From Myxacorys californica WJT36-NPBG1 (GTDB lineage Bacteria > Cyanobacteriota > Cyanobacteriia > Leptolyngbyales > Leptolyngbyaceae), in contig JAHHHO010000005.1 of assembly GCA_019359315.1 (NCBI GenBank), positions 93,738 through 157,737 of the forward strand: 64,000 nucleotides of DNA. The letters run 5' to 3'. Position 1 is the first letter of the stretch. Each line of letters begins with the position of its first letter. Positions 27,119 through 36,795 of the stretch are shown here, one piece after another. A model generated the notes under the pieces. The model was given only the letters and a program-made list of their open reading frames with translations, was not told the origin of the DNA and made no database searches. The position numbers and the translations under genes were made by a program.

Positions 27119-27919
27119 ATGCGTAACTCACTTCGATCAAGCGTTTTCTTAGCTTCCTTGTTGGCGTCAACCGCTTTAGCGGCGAGTGACACCATTGCGG
27201 CTGATCCAGTTCCATCTTCCATTAGGCTAACTCCGCTGCAAACAACGCTGGGTTCACCGTCGCAACTCAATCCCTCGCCGCTAGGACCGCTCCAACTTCC
27301 ATCAGGAACCCCTTCAAATTCGCTAGGGGCGACGCAAGATCCATTAAGGACGCAGCGATCGCCAGACTTTGTTCAACCAAATTCCAACCCTCAAATTCGC
27401 CAGAAAGAAGCGGATGGAATTCCGCAGGTTCGTCAACGGCAGATAGACGAGACTCCCCAAGTCCGCCAAAAAGACCAAGATCCCTTTCAACTTCCGCCCC
27501 GCCGTCGTCAACCTCAACCCAAAATTCGGCGTTATGAACCCACTCCAACTGGCGCGGTAGGGGGGATTAGAGGTCAAGTAACGGTTAAACCCATCTGCTC
27601 GGTTGTATCTGTGACAGATTGCGTTGCCCGTCCTTACGTGGGTACGCTGAATGTCGTTAGCTTGGATCGCACCCAGCGTGTACGCATTAGAACAGATAAT
27701 CAGGGAGAGTTTCAACTTCAGCTATTGGAAGGGATCTACATTATTGAGCCTGAAACTGGGTCTTTTCCTGCCTTGAGCCAACGGACAGTGAGAATTGTGT
27801 CTGGTGCGATTCGGGAGGAGGAGTTTGCGTTTGACAGCTACGTTCGAGACGCTGAACAACCCGGCTCCTCTTCCCAAACTGTTCGACAGGCTGAACAACG
27901 CCAATCATCCTCTTTCTAA
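27119..27919 (+). CDS. Secreted protein with Pro/Gln-rich region and C-terminal beta domain
   Basis: A signal peptide is evident (MRNSLRSSVFLASLLASTAL, then AASDTIA). The mature N-terminal half is Pro/Gln/Ser-rich with repeated QVRQ/TPQVRQK units. The C-terminal ~110 residues (IRGQVTVKPICSVVS..., FQLQLLEGIYIIEPETG) resemble a carboxypeptidase-regulatory-like beta sandwich. It is probably periplasmic or cell-surface. Role unknown. The 3' end overlaps the convergent LprI-like gene by 15 bases. Confidence 0.7.
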   Translation: MRNSLRSSVFLASLLASTALAASDTIAADPVPSSIRLTPLQTTLGSPSQLNPSPLGPLQLPSGTPSNSLGATQDPLRTQRSPDFVQPNSNPQIRQKEADGIPQVRQRQIDETPQVRQKDQDPFQLPPRRRQPQPKIRRYEPTPTGAVGGIRGQVTVKPICSVVSVTDCVARPYVGTLNVVSLDRTQRVRIRTDNQGEFQLQLLEGIYIIEPETGSFPALSQRTVRIVSGAIREEEFAFDSYVRDAEQPGSSSQTVRQAEQRQSSSF

Positions 27920-28306
27920 AAAGCTTTCTAGTTCTTCGGTACGTTGCCGAGTGAGCCGTTCAATACAACTTTGCTCTATCATCGGTGCGATCGAACCCCC
28001 TGCAAATCTCTGCTGGGCAAATTTGCAGTTTTCATCTCGAAATTTAATCCAAGCGAGTTGAGCCTCAACCAACAGATTTCCTAGTGCGGTGCGATCGTAG
28101 GTTGACTGAACTCGTCGATACACCTGATTGAGAGCGCGATCAGCGGCTTGCGCTGCATTGGCGGCACAGAGGTTCATGTCTTCCTGAGTTTGCGGATCTC
28201 TACAATTGGGTTGCCTTGCCATAAGTTCGGCATTCACGGGTTTAGTCAGGATGACAACGCTACAGCAGGTTATCCACCCTATGAGTTGAAACAAAGGTTT
28301 TCTCAT
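27905..28306 (-). CDS. LprI/DUF1311-like secreted protein
   Basis: This 133-residue protein has an N-terminal signal peptide (LFQLIGWITCCSVVILTKPVNA) and the DUF1311 pattern: CRDPQTQEDMNLCAANAAQAADRALNQVY, then LLVEAQLAWIKFRDENCKFA and a final Cys. LprI-type proteins are periplasmic and some inhibit lysozyme; that role is not shown here. Confidence 0.8.
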   Translation of the reverse strand: MRKPLFQLIGWITCCSVVILTKPVNAELMARQPNCRDPQTQEDMNLCAANAAQAADRALNQVYRRVQSTYDRTALGNLLVEAQLAWIKFRDENCKFAQQRFAGGSIAPMIEQSCIERLTRQRTEELESFLERG

Positions 28307-28460
28307 TGAAACAGGGTCTTGGTTGTATTGTTTAGAGTGTCTCAGGAGATTGTCTCAGATTTCACACGATCCTTGGCAATGGGTTAGGTAAATTGCCGTA
28401 GAACCTAACTTGTTTAGCAAGTAAGACTATGTCATTGAACGATCAAAGTCATTGAAAGAC

Positions 28461-28490
28461 CAAAAAAATGGGTGAGCATTGCTCACCCAT
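28461..28490 (-). terminator. Rho-independent terminator of the peroxiredoxin gene
   Basis: A perfect 10-bp stem (ATGGGTGAGC / GCTCACCCAT) with a 3-base loop is followed, on the minus strand, by seven Ts. It lies 38 bases after the peroxiredoxin stop. Confidence 0.85.
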
Positions 28491-28528
28491 CCTAAAATCA
28501 CAGTAAAAAAACGCTGAAGCGATATCCT

Positions 28529-29164
28529 CTAACGGTTCGGTTGAGGGGTCATCCGCAAATAGGGTTTCACTTCTGTCACCCCTTTCGGGAATTTCTCCCG
28601 CGCGGCATCGGTCGGAATCGATGGCACAACTACCACATCGCCGCCATCCGTCCAGTTTGCTGGAGTGGCCACGCTATAGTTGTCCGTCAGTTGCAACGAA
28701 TCAATCACCCGCAAAATTTCTTCAAAGTTGCGCCCAGTACTAGCAGGATAGGTGAAGGTGAGCCGAAGCTTTTTGTTGTTGTCGATAATAAACACCGATC
28801 GCACCGTCAGCGTATTATTAGCGTTGGGATGGATCATGTCATAGAGGTCAGAAACCTTGCGATCGGGATCAGCCAAAATCGGGTAGTTCACACTACAGCT
28901 TTGGGTTTCGTTGATATCTCCAATCCAGCCTTGGTGAGACTCAGCTGTATCGACGCTCAGTGCGATCGTCTTGACGTTGCGCTTATCGAATTCGGGCTTG
29001 AGCTTTGCTACTTGGCCTAGTTCGGTCGTGCAAACTGGGGTGAAGTCAGCCGGGTGGGAGAAAAGTACAACCCAGCTATCACCAGCCCAGTCGTAAAAAT
29101 CGATGGTTCCTTCAGAGGAGTCTTGTGTAAAGTTGGGAACGGTGTCGCCAAGTCGGAGAGCCAT
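28529..29164 (-). CDS. 1-Cys peroxiredoxin (Prx6 type)
   Basis: This 211-residue peroxidase reduces H2O2 and alkyl hydroperoxides. The peroxidatic cysteine is Cys45 in FTPVCTTELG, preceded by FSHPADF. The C-terminal Prx6 extension is present (YPASTGRNFEEILRVIDSLQLT). There is no conserved resolving Cys in the usual 2-Cys position. It is a single gene with its own terminator, and its divergent promoter lies in the gap up to 29622. Confidence 0.92.
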   Translation of the reverse strand: MALRLGDTVPNFTQDSSEGTIDFYDWAGDSWVVLFSHPADFTPVCTTELGQVAKLKPEFDKRNVKTIALSVDTAESHQGWIGDINETQSCSVNYPILADPDRKVSDLYDMIHPNANNTLTVRSVFIIDNNKKLRLTFTYPASTGRNFEEILRVIDSLQLTDNYSVATPANWTDGGDVVVVPSIPTDAAREKFPKGVTEVKPYLRMTPQPNR

Positions 29165-29622
29165 AATGTTCTTGTTTTCCTTTGCGATCGCAGATAGTGA
29201 CTAACTGATCATGCCATAAAACTCCGGTTTTCCGGTCGGAGTTTAGATCTATTCACGATTTTAGCGAATTAATGGGACAAATCTCAAGGATCTAATACAG
29301 CCTCAAATTAAGAATCTGGCCTTCTCCCTGAAGCAAAGACTCTCATTTGCTTTTGATGAGAGCAATTAGTTATAGAGAATTTACTTAGGTCAGGTTTTTG
29401 TCATGCTCCGTTCAAATACTCAAACATGTTCGGTAAGGGCAGTCAAACTCTTTTAGAAAGTTTTAGCAATTGGTTGAAATTGCTGAGTCTAAGTGATCGG
29501 GTTTTAGAGTTTAATCACATTGGCTTACGTTAAATTCCTTAACCAGCTCTAATTTTTTATTAAAGTCCCATTTGCCCTGGGCAAGATACTATCTGATTGA
29601 GACCCTCACAGAATTGAGATTC
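29165..29622. other. Long divergent intergenic region between peroxiredoxin and the parvulin gene
   Basis: About 460 A/T-rich bases. They contain a modest 7-bp hairpin (CTCTCAT / ATGAGAG near 29340-29363) and must hold promoters in both directions. No small gene or RNA is recognised. Confidence 0.4.
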
Positions 29623-30387
29623 ATGGACGCTAAAGCTTTTCTAACAGTCGATGAGGAAGCCCTCTCTCTGAAACAGTGCCTCCGCTATTTACAGACATCA
29701 GGTAAGCTGCAAGGCTTCCTGGGCGATATTTTACGTCAGTATGTTTTGGAGCAAGAACTCAACACCCGCGAAGACTTAGCCATTAATCCTGCTGTCATTG
29801 AGCAAGCCGTTATTGATTTTCGCCTCCAGCAACAGCTTACCGATCCGAAAGTGTTTCAGGACTGGCTTAATCGTAATGGTTTAGACTACTCTACGTTTCA
29901 TAATCAAATTTCATCTAACTTCAAAACAGAAAAGCTTAAGCAAGTTGCGACTGAACCGAAGCTGCAAGAGTATTTTATTGAACGCAAGGTTTTTCTCGAT
30001 CGCGTGGTGCTGTCTCGCATCATGGTAGAAAATCAGGAGCTCGCCGAAGAACTCAAAATTCAGGTGAAAGAGGGAGCCAGCTTTGAAGAGTTGGCACGAG
30101 AGCATTCGGTAGCGGACGATCGCATTGCCAATGGCATGATGGGACCCGTCAGCCGAGGAACCATGCCCGATATTGTTCGAGCCGCGATCGATTCTGCGAA
30201 TGAAGGTGATCTGGTTGGGCCGCTTGAGATCGACAATCGCTGGGCGCTGTTCCGGGTCGAGCAAGTGTTACCTGCATCACTCGATAATCCTCAATTGAGC
30301 CAGATGCTGCGAAATGAGTTGTTTGATCGGTGGATGGGTGAGAAAATCCAGAAAATGAGCGTCAAACTGCAAGTTGGTGAAGAATAA
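29623..30387 (+). CDS. Parvulin-type peptidyl-prolyl isomerase linked to an exporter
   Basis: This protein has 254 residues from ATG 29623. A SurA/PrsA-like helical N-domain (residues ~10-125) is followed by a rotamase domain: VVLSRIMVENQELAEELKIQ, SFEELAREHSVADDRIANGMMG, GDLVGPLEIDNRWALFRVEQ. It has no signal peptide, so it acts in the cytoplasm or at the exporter. It precedes a C39-like ABC exporter by 43 bases. This gene pair is recurrent in cyanobacteria, suggesting the isomerase helps present substrate to the exporter. Confidence 0.85.
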   Translation: MDAKAFLTVDEEALSLKQCLRYLQTSGKLQGFLGDILRQYVLEQELNTREDLAINPAVIEQAVIDFRLQQQLTDPKVFQDWLNRNGLDYSTFHNQISSNFKTEKLKQVATEPKLQEYFIERKVFLDRVVLSRIMVENQELAEELKIQVKEGASFEELAREHSVADDRIANGMMGPVSRGTMPDIVRAAIDSANEGDLVGPLEIDNRWALFRVEQVLPASLDNPQLSQMLRNELFDRWMGEKIQKMSVKLQVGEE

Positions 30388-30430
30388 TCGCGACCGTTTT
30401 GATCTGCTGTCCCCCAGTTCTGAGTGTTAG

Positions 30431-32962
30431 ATGCTTACAAACGACATTACCGCCAATCTTCCGTGGGAAGCGCCGCCCCTGTGCTTCCTTAGCCCTGATC
30501 AGCAAGTTCAATTTAAGACAAAAGCAGTCATCCAACGGTATCGGTTAGGACAATTGCTGTGGTCAGAGGAAACGCCGGGTGTCCAATTAGTGGTACTGAG
30601 TGGAAAAGTTCGGCTGGTTTCGGAAGAAGAGAAGACCATTTTGCTCAAGCCTGGGGAATGGGTTGGCGAATTGCTCGATCTGCCGGGATGGAAGGCACGG
30701 GCGGCAAGTAATGATGTCGTTGTCGTGCAGTGGCGGGCAGAGACGTGGGCATCGTTGTCTTCCGCCGATATTGAGCGGTTCTGGGCAATTCAGCGCGATC
30801 GCTACCAGCCCCAAACCGATGTTTCTCCCCAACCTGTCACAAGCTTTCCGTTTGTCTCGGGCATGAATTCGGGAGCGGCGTGTCTGACGATGGTGGCTAA
30901 CCATCTGCAAAATCCGGCTCAACTGGAGTGGGTGCAACGGCAGTTGAGAGGACAACGCCCCACAAATTTAGTTGATGCGGCTGAGAAATTGGGGCTACAG
31001 TTACGGCGCATTGAGTCTACCTGGCAGAACTTACGGCTGCTGAATTTTCCGGCACTGATGCAATGGGGAACGCCAAATAGTGAGCCACACTGGGTCGTGG
31101 CTTATGGTGTCAGAGGCGATCGCTTAATCATTGCTGACCCGATGAATCCCACCATGACGTGTGAGGCGATTCATCGCTCGGCGGTGCAGCAATCTTGGAA
31201 CGGGACACTCTGGCAAGTCGAAGCGATTCAGAAGCAGGAGCGGTTTAACCTCAGTTGGTTTTTGCCTGCGGTGTGGAAATATCGCGGGCTATTGATCGAG
31301 GTACTGGTTGCCTCAATCACATTGCAGATTGTGGGTTTGGCGACGCCGTTGATTACTCAAGTCGTCATCGATCGCGTCATGGTGCAAGGTAGCGTTTCAA
31401 CGCTAGATGTCATGGCGTTCGCGCTACTGGGCGTTGCGATTTTTGAGGCGGTTCTCGGTATTCTTCGCCTCTTTATTTTCACGCACACTGCCCGCCGCTT
31501 GGATCTGAGTCTTTCGGCACAATTATTTCGTCATTTGATGCGGTTGCCTCTGGCATATTTTGAATCTCGTCGGGTGGGAGATACCGTGGCGCGGGTTCAG
31601 GAGTTGGAAAACATTCGTCAGTTTTTGACGGGAACGGCACTGACGGTTGTACTGGATTCAATTTTCTCAGTCGTGTATTTGGCGTTGATGTTTTTCTACA
31701 GCATTCCGCTGACGGCTGTGGCACTGGCAGTGTTGCCCTTGTATGCGGCCTTGACGCTGACTACGACTCCAATTTTGCGGAACTGGCTGAACGAGACGTT
31801 TAACCGCAGTGCCGATAGTCAGTCATTCCTTGTCGAGACGGTGACAGGAATTCATTCGGTCAAAGCGCACGCGGCGGAAAAACCCTCGCGCGATCGCTGG
31901 GAAGGATTATTTGCTCGCTACATTCGCACCAGCTTTAAAGCCTCTACAACGTCGAATATCAGCAACAACTTAGCTGACTTCCTCACGAATTTTTCCTACC
32001 TGCTGATTTTGTGGGTCGGGGCGCATCAGGTGATTGGGCAGAACCTGACCATTGGTCAACTCGTTGCGTTTCAGATGTTGTCGGGACGGGTGACAGGTCC
32101 GTTGCTGAGATTGGTTCAGCTTTGGCAGAACTTGCAGCAGGTGTTGCTATCGGTTGATCGGATTGGAGACATTCTCAACGTTCCTCCCGAAGCTGAGCCG
32201 GGATCAGGGCTAGTCTTGCCGCCGCTTAAGGGGCAAGTGACGTTCGATCAAGTGTTCTTCCGGTACAACCCCAATCAAGAACCTGTTCTCAAGGGCATCT
32301 CGTTTACGACTGAGCCTGGAATGCTCGTCGGCGTCGTCGGTCGGAGCGGTTCAGGGAAGAGTACGCTGTCTAAACTGTTGCAACGGCTTTATTTACCGGA
32401 AGCAGGTCGAATTTTAGTCGATGGATTTGATGTCAAGAGCGTCGATCTGCATTCGTTGCGGAGTCAGATGGGCGTTGTCTTGCAAGAAGATCTAATTTTC
32501 AATGGGACGATCGTTGACAACATTACTCTTGGACGCCCAGATATTAGTGCCGAAGATGTAGTAGAAGCGGCTCGACTCGCGGTTGCCCATGACTTTATCA
32601 GCGAACTGCCTCAGGGCTATGAGACCAACACAGGAGAGCGAGGCACAGCCCTTTCAGGAGGTCAACGTCAACGGATTGCTCTAGCCCGATTGTTTTTGTC
32701 TAATGCTCCGGTGCTGGTGTTGGATGAAGCGACGAGTGCGCTCGATAGTGAGACCGAACAACAAGTACTGCACAATCTTCAGCAGGTGGCGAGCGATCGT
32801 ACGGTCTTCTTAATTGCTCACCGCTTCGCACCACTCAAAAAGGCAGATTTAATTCTAGTGATGGAAAAAGGCGTGATTGCCGAGAAAGGGACTCACGATC
32901 AGTTGCTGAAGTCGAAGGGATTGTACTGGTCGCTTTATCAGCGTCAGCAAGCCTCGGTTTAG
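30431..32962 (+). CDS. Type I secretion ABC exporter with cNMP-like and degenerate C39-like N-terminal domains
   Basis: The 843-residue protein has four parts: residues ~20-125 cyclic-nucleotide-binding-like barrel; ~138-265 C39 peptidase-like domain; ~275-560 ABC exporter membrane domain; ~590-840 ATPase with GRSGSGKSTLS, LSGGQRQRIALARL and LVLDEATSALD. In true C39 peptidases the motif is DCGxACL; here it reads NSGAACL, so the catalytic Cys is Ser147, while the His (EPHWVVAYG) and Asp (IIADP) positions remain. That is the HlyB-type C39-like pattern, which binds substrate without cleaving it. The likely cargo is an unprocessed RTX-type protein; none is in the window, nor are the HlyD and TolC partners. 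Confidence 0.88.
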   Translation: MLTNDITANLPWEAPPLCFLSPDQQVQFKTKAVIQRYRLGQLLWSEETPGVQLVVLSGKVRLVSEEEKTILLKPGEWVGELLDLPGWKARAASNDVVVVQWRAETWASLSSADIERFWAIQRDRYQPQTDVSPQPVTSFPFVSGMNSGAACLTMVANHLQNPAQLEWVQRQLRGQRPTNLVDAAEKLGLQLRRIESTWQNLRLLNFPALMQWGTPNSEPHWVVAYGVRGDRLIIADPMNPTMTCEAIHRSAVQQSWNGTLWQVEAIQKQERFNLSWFLPAVWKYRGLLIEVLVASITLQIVGLATPLITQVVIDRVMVQGSVSTLDVMAFALLGVAIFEAVLGILRLFIFTHTARRLDLSLSAQLFRHLMRLPLAYFESRRVGDTVARVQELENIRQFLTGTALTVVLDSIFSVVYLALMFFYSIPLTAVALAVLPLYAALTLTTTPILRNWLNETFNRSADSQSFLVETVTGIHSVKAHAAEKPSRDRWEGLFARYIRTSFKASTTSNISNNLADFLTNFSYLLILWVGAHQVIGQNLTIGQLVAFQMLSGRVTGPLLRLVQLWQNLQQVLLSVDRIGDILNVPPEAEPGSGLVLPPLKGQVTFDQVFFRYNPNQEPVLKGISFTTEPGMLVGVVGRSGSGKSTLSKLLQRLYLPEAGRILVDGFDVKSVDLHSLRSQMGVVLQEDLIFNGTIVDNITLGRPDISAEDVVEAARLAVAHDFISELPQGYETNTGERGTALSGGQRQRIALARLFLSNAPVLVLDEATSALDSETEQQVLHNLQQVASDRTVFLIAHRFAPLKKADLILVMEKGVIAEKGTHDQLLKSKGLYWSLYQRQQASV

Positions 32963-32965
32963 ATA

Positions 32966-33189
32966 ATGATGACCCAGCTTAAATATCAGATGGTGATTCA
33001 ATGGTCAGAAGAGGATGATTGTTTCCTGGTTTGTTTTCCAGATTTTCCGGAGCAGCAATGGCGCACCATGGTGATAGCTATGAGGAAGCTGTCACTAACG
33101 GAATTGGAGCCCTCGAATCGTTGGTTATGGCATACGAAGTCACTGGAGAATCCTTGCCGGAACCCAGCACGGTTTTTGTTGCTGCTTGA
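32966..33189 (+). pseudogene. hicB: HicB-family antitoxin-like gene with a frameshift
   Basis: The first ~30 codons (QMVIQWSEEDDCFLVCFPDFP) are the HicB N-domain. One base appears missing near 33065-33068. Reading on in the next frame gives HGDSYEEAVTNGIEALESL and then ESLPEPSTVF up to the TGA at 33187, the normal HicB remainder. So the gene is intact except for one indel. No hicA is adjacent, so it would be an orphan. A sequencing error cannot be excluded. Confidence 0.75.
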
Positions 33190-33209
33190 TCAATAATGAT
33201 TGCCATTCT

Positions 33210-33860
33210 ATGAGTCACACTATTTACTACATGGCGATTTCTCCTCAAAGTAGGCTGTATGCACGGCTGCAACAAGAAAAAGCAATGTATATCCTAATGG
33301 TGCATTCTTTTGATTGCTGCTTTAAGGTCATGAGCGAATACGAAGAACCAGAGGATGCTGATGAAGAAACTTTGGAGATCTTGATGAATGGCTATTCAGA
33401 TGTCTTTAAATCCAAGGTTGAGACGAGGCAGTTAGTTGACGACTTCCAAGCTGAGGTGGAACGTACTCAAATTAAAGTTGCTTACTTTGAATCAAGCTCG
33501 GTAGAAATTGAGAAGCGCCTCACCCAAGAGTTAAACAGAAGACAAAGTAGCGATGTTGCATTTTTATCGAGTCTGTTGTTTGGAGATCGCGACTTTGCTC
33601 CTCATTGGTTTCCTGGAGTTCGTCAAGACTTGAACCTTGTATCGCTTCCAATTGTTCAACAGGGAGCAAGAATTCTCAGCGGGATCAAGCTGCATTCTCT
33701 CTTTAACGTTGATGAAGATGCTGAAGATTGGAATTGGGACGATCCAGATATAGAAGACGCTTTCGAGGGATGGTGGTACGCAAGGCAGTTCTGGTATTGG
33801 AAAAGGCTTTATCTTGAAGCTGCTGCCGCACGTGAAGAGATATTGGTTGGAATTAATTGA
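33210..33860 (+). CDS. Hypothetical protein
   Basis: This acidic soluble protein has 216 residues from ATG 33210. It has a helical N-terminus with two adjacent Cys (FDCCFKV), a charged coiled region (VDDFQAEVERTQIKVAYFE) and a very Trp-rich C-terminus (DWNWDDPDIEDAFEGWWYAR). I recognise no domain. It follows the broken hicB. Confidence 0.6.
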   Translation: MSHTIYYMAISPQSRLYARLQQEKAMYILMVHSFDCCFKVMSEYEEPEDADEETLEILMNGYSDVFKSKVETRQLVDDFQAEVERTQIKVAYFESSSVEIEKRLTQELNRRQSSDVAFLSSLLFGDRDFAPHWFPGVRQDLNLVSLPIVQQGARILSGIKLHSLFNVDEDAEDWNWDDPDIEDAFEGWWYARQFWYWKRLYLEAAAAREEILVGIN

Positions 33861-33927
33861 AGCTAATCTGCGCTGCACCGAAAGCTAAGTTGAGATCGCA
33901 AAGGCTTTGTTAACTCGCGATCTCACT

Positions 33928-34716
33928 TCATATTTTGAAAGATGTTGCATTCAACTCATCACCCACACGTAGGTATTTTCCGGCTTCGGACGGGGCAATT
34001 CGAGTATTAACCGCCATTCGGTAAAACGATTTGAACCGATTGCTGGCTACCCAATTTGGGAGGGTTTCTTCTCGCTTGACGGCAAAGGTTTTTTGAAACT
34101 GCGGTGTAGCTTCTCCAGAGATGGCATCGCGGGTTGGCACGACGCATCGCAAACAGGGATTGATGCCTTGCACCTGCACATCACCAATTTGAAAGAGCAA
34201 CGGTTCTTCAGTTTTGGTGTAAAGTCCATCTTCCCAAAATGCCAGGGTTTGACCAATTTCGAGATTGGTGCGGAGGCGCGATCGCATTCCCTCTACCGTC
34301 ACTCCATCAAACCAACCTGCCGATGCTTCTAAAGTCGCGGTGCTAATCAGAGTTGGCCCAGGCGAAGCTTCGTCGTCTGGAAATCCGGTAGTTCGATCTT
34401 GTTGCAGGCTGATAGGAAATCCGAAATAGTCGCTCAGCCATGCCGCGATCGCGCTTCGGGCATGATCCAGATGAAAACTCACCGGATTGTTGCCTTGAAT
34501 CGAAAGCGTTACTAATCTTGCTGGGAGATTGAACTGCGATCGAATCTGATGAACCTTGGCAGTGCGTTTGCCGTTGACCCATTTTCCGTTAGAGTCCACC
34601 ATGCAAAACTCGCGATCGCCCTCTAATGCGCCACTCTCTAAAATTTTTGCGTGCCTAACTTCCACCGCGTCTAACGATTTGATCGGATGGATAAAGATGC
34701 GATCGAGGGTTGGCAT
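33928..34716 (-). CDS. MOSC domain protein
   Basis: This 262-residue protein has an N-terminal MOSC beta-barrel (IFIHPIKSLDAVEVRHAKI) and a C-terminal MOSC domain with the conserved cysteine region GINPCLRCVVPTRDA. MOSC proteins bind molybdenum cofactor sulfur or reduce N-hydroxylated compounds (YcbX/mARC type). No Fe-S domain is fused here. It is divergent from the MarR gene at 34896. Confidence 0.85.
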   Translation of the reverse strand: MPTLDRIFIHPIKSLDAVEVRHAKILESGALEGDREFCMVDSNGKWVNGKRTAKVHQIRSQFNLPARLVTLSIQGNNPVSFHLDHARSAIAAWLSDYFGFPISLQQDRTTGFPDDEASPGPTLISTATLEASAGWFDGVTVEGMRSRLRTNLEIGQTLAFWEDGLYTKTEEPLLFQIGDVQVQGINPCLRCVVPTRDAISGEATPQFQKTFAVKREETLPNWVASNRFKSFYRMAVNTRIAPSEAGKYLRVGDELNATSFKI

Positions 34717-34895
34717 GGTTTGTCCCTATCGTTCAATCTATGAAGGCTGCTTCTACTCTGAGTTTTACTTATCTGGGTTTTACCTAATCTCGTCCTCAAG
34801 CTACAGTTTACAAGGTTCGAGCAGTTTGAAACCAATAGTTTTAACTAGGACTGTTTGATATGCAATACTAGAAAGACGAATTTAGAAAAACGTAA

Positions 34896-35375
34896 ATGTC
34901 GAAAAAATCAATAACATCAGAAAAACTAGCCAAACTAAATCCTCAAAGCGCCGCGAAACAGCCTTTTATGAAAACGCTGCGATCGCTAACTACCACCTAT
35001 CAAGCCTTTTGTGCTTACGATGAGCCGCATATTCGTGAACTCGGATTAACGCCGCCTCAGTTTGATGTGCTGTGTACATTGGGAAACACCTCGGGCATGT
35101 TCATGCATCAATTGGCAGAGCGAACCTTGGTTACAAAAGGAACGTTGACCGGCATTATTGATCGCTTAGAACAAAAAGGGTTAGTCCGTCGAGAAGTGCC
35201 GCCAGAAAATCGGCGCTGCTTTCTCATTGTGTTGACGCCTGAGGGCGAGCAGGTCTTTCAAGACGTGTTTCCGGCTCATATCAGCTATCTGAAGGAGCGA
35301 TTTGACCAACTCGATGCCGCAGAATTAGAGCAAATCGAATCTGCGTTGCAGCGATTGCGACAAATTTTTAATTGA
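34896..35375 (+). CDS. MarR-family transcriptional regulator
   Basis: This 159-residue winged-helix regulator has LGLTPPQFDVLCTLGN, the recognition region TLVTKGTLTGIIDRLEQKGLVRR, and the wing with PPENRRCFLIVLTPEG. It is a single-domain protein of normal size, in contrast to the double MarR gene at 8821. The divergent MOSC gene is a possible target, by position only. Confidence 0.88.
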   Translation: MSKKSITSEKLAKLNPQSAAKQPFMKTLRSLTTTYQAFCAYDEPHIRELGLTPPQFDVLCTLGNTSGMFMHQLAERTLVTKGTLTGIIDRLEQKGLVRREVPPENRRCFLIVLTPEGEQVFQDVFPAHISYLKERFDQLDAAELEQIESALQRLRQIFN

Positions 35376-35466
35376 TTTTCTAACTAATATCGAAATCTAT
35401 CGTAAGGGGCTTACCTTTCGCTAAAGTGAGCCCTATCGTGTCGAAGAACAAAAAGAGGATGAGCGC

Positions 35467-36795
35467 GTGGATCAACGTTTAAAGCGATCGCAGGAGCTAA
35501 AGCAAGCATTAGTCGATTTTGTGTATGACGCGGAAGGAGAGTTAGCAACCGCTTTAGAGGCATTTGTCGCTGAGCAGTTATCCAAATCTCAGTCCAAAGA
35601 TCGCAAGCAGCGCGATCTGGCGGTCGATTCGTTTCTCGGTCAGGGCCAGGTTGGCGATCAGACACCGCTAGAGTTGTTTGTTAACGAATCGGAATTGTCG
35701 GAGAGCGATCGCGCGCTTGTTCTCGGCTGGAAGCGCAATTTTGCTGGACTATTTGTAATTCAGCACATTCTACCCGATGGCTTTAAGCTAATGAATTGGC
35801 TCACGACAAATACCTATGTCGTCAAGCCAACCGATGAAGCAACGCTAGAAGCAATGGCACGGTTAAAGCCAGGAGAAATTCTGCTGAGCCGGATTGCACC
35901 GGTGACAGAAGACGCGTGGATGTTCTTTAGTCCATACGTTCAGTTGGGTAGTTTAGGAAAGCCAAAGTTAGCGGTTGCGATCGGTAACTTTAAACAGAAC
36001 TACAAATCCGAACTTTACGGCGACGCTCCAGAGTTGTTAGAAGAAGCGTGGAAATCGGTGGAACGCTATCACCAAGATTTTCTCGACTTTTTTGGTGGTG
36101 CAGAAGTGAGCTTACCGGGCTATCAACTGAGTAAAAAGATTCCTGAGTTTCAAGATTTTCTGACAGAACGGCGACTCGATGAAGCAGGCGTCGATCGCAA
36201 CAAATCGATGACTGAACTGGCGCAAGAAGCAGGCGTCAGCGATGAAGAAATCGCAGAAATGGCAGAAGCGATGGGAATGGATGCAGACACTGCCGCCAAA
36301 ATGATGACCGACAAAGCGGCGGCGAAAATGGTGACGCCTCAGATCGAATTGCCTCCCGAACTGAAGAAAGCAGAGGAAGTCACGATTTTGGCGCATCCTC
36401 GCTGGGGGCAAATGATTTTGCCGAATCATCAGCAGTTTATTGATCTGCTCAAATCCGACGATTGGAAGACGATGAAAGGGTCAGACAAACTGATTCGCAA
36501 GTATCTTGAAAGTCCTGAAATCAATACGTATGTCTGGAAGCAATTAGCGAAAGATTACCCGACCCAATTAGAAACAGTGTTACGCGAATTCTTGCAGCAA
36601 CCCGACTTTGAGCTTGGGCGAGATTTGGATGATCTGCTGCGATCGCACCAAAAGCCTCTAGAACCTGAACTGCCCGAAATTGCCAGCGTTCCGCTCCATC
36701 TGCATAATTTGTTTCAAGAAGCATTAGCTGAGGTGAGCAAAACAAAAGCGAAAGAGAAGAGCGATAAGAAATCTGCTAAAGGCTTTCAGCGTTAG
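35467..36795 (+). CDS. Cyanobacterial hypothetical protein
   Basis: This 442-residue soluble, acidic protein has a compact N-terminal half (SESDRALVLGWKRNFAGLFV, LPDGFKLMNWLTTNTY) and a helical middle rich in MAEAMGMDAD-type segments. A Lys-rich tail ends it (KTKAKEKSDKKSAKGF). There is no signal or membrane segment. I do not recognise a named domain. Good coding statistics and normal spacing support a real gene. Confidence 0.75.
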   Translation: MDQRLKRSQELKQALVDFVYDAEGELATALEAFVAEQLSKSQSKDRKQRDLAVDSFLGQGQVGDQTPLELFVNESELSESDRALVLGWKRNFAGLFVIQHILPDGFKLMNWLTTNTYVVKPTDEATLEAMARLKPGEILLSRIAPVTEDAWMFFSPYVQLGSLGKPKLAVAIGNFKQNYKSELYGDAPELLEEAWKSVERYHQDFLDFFGGAEVSLPGYQLSKKIPEFQDFLTERRLDEAGVDRNKSMTELAQEAGVSDEEIAEMAEAMGMDADTAAKMMTDKAAAKMVTPQIELPPELKKAEEVTILAHPRWGQMILPNHQQFIDLLKSDDWKTMKGSDKLIRKYLESPEINTYVWKQLAKDYPTQLETVLREFLQQPDFELGRDLDDLLRSHQKPLEPELPEIASVPLHLHNLFQEALAEVSKTKAKEKSDKKSAKGFQR

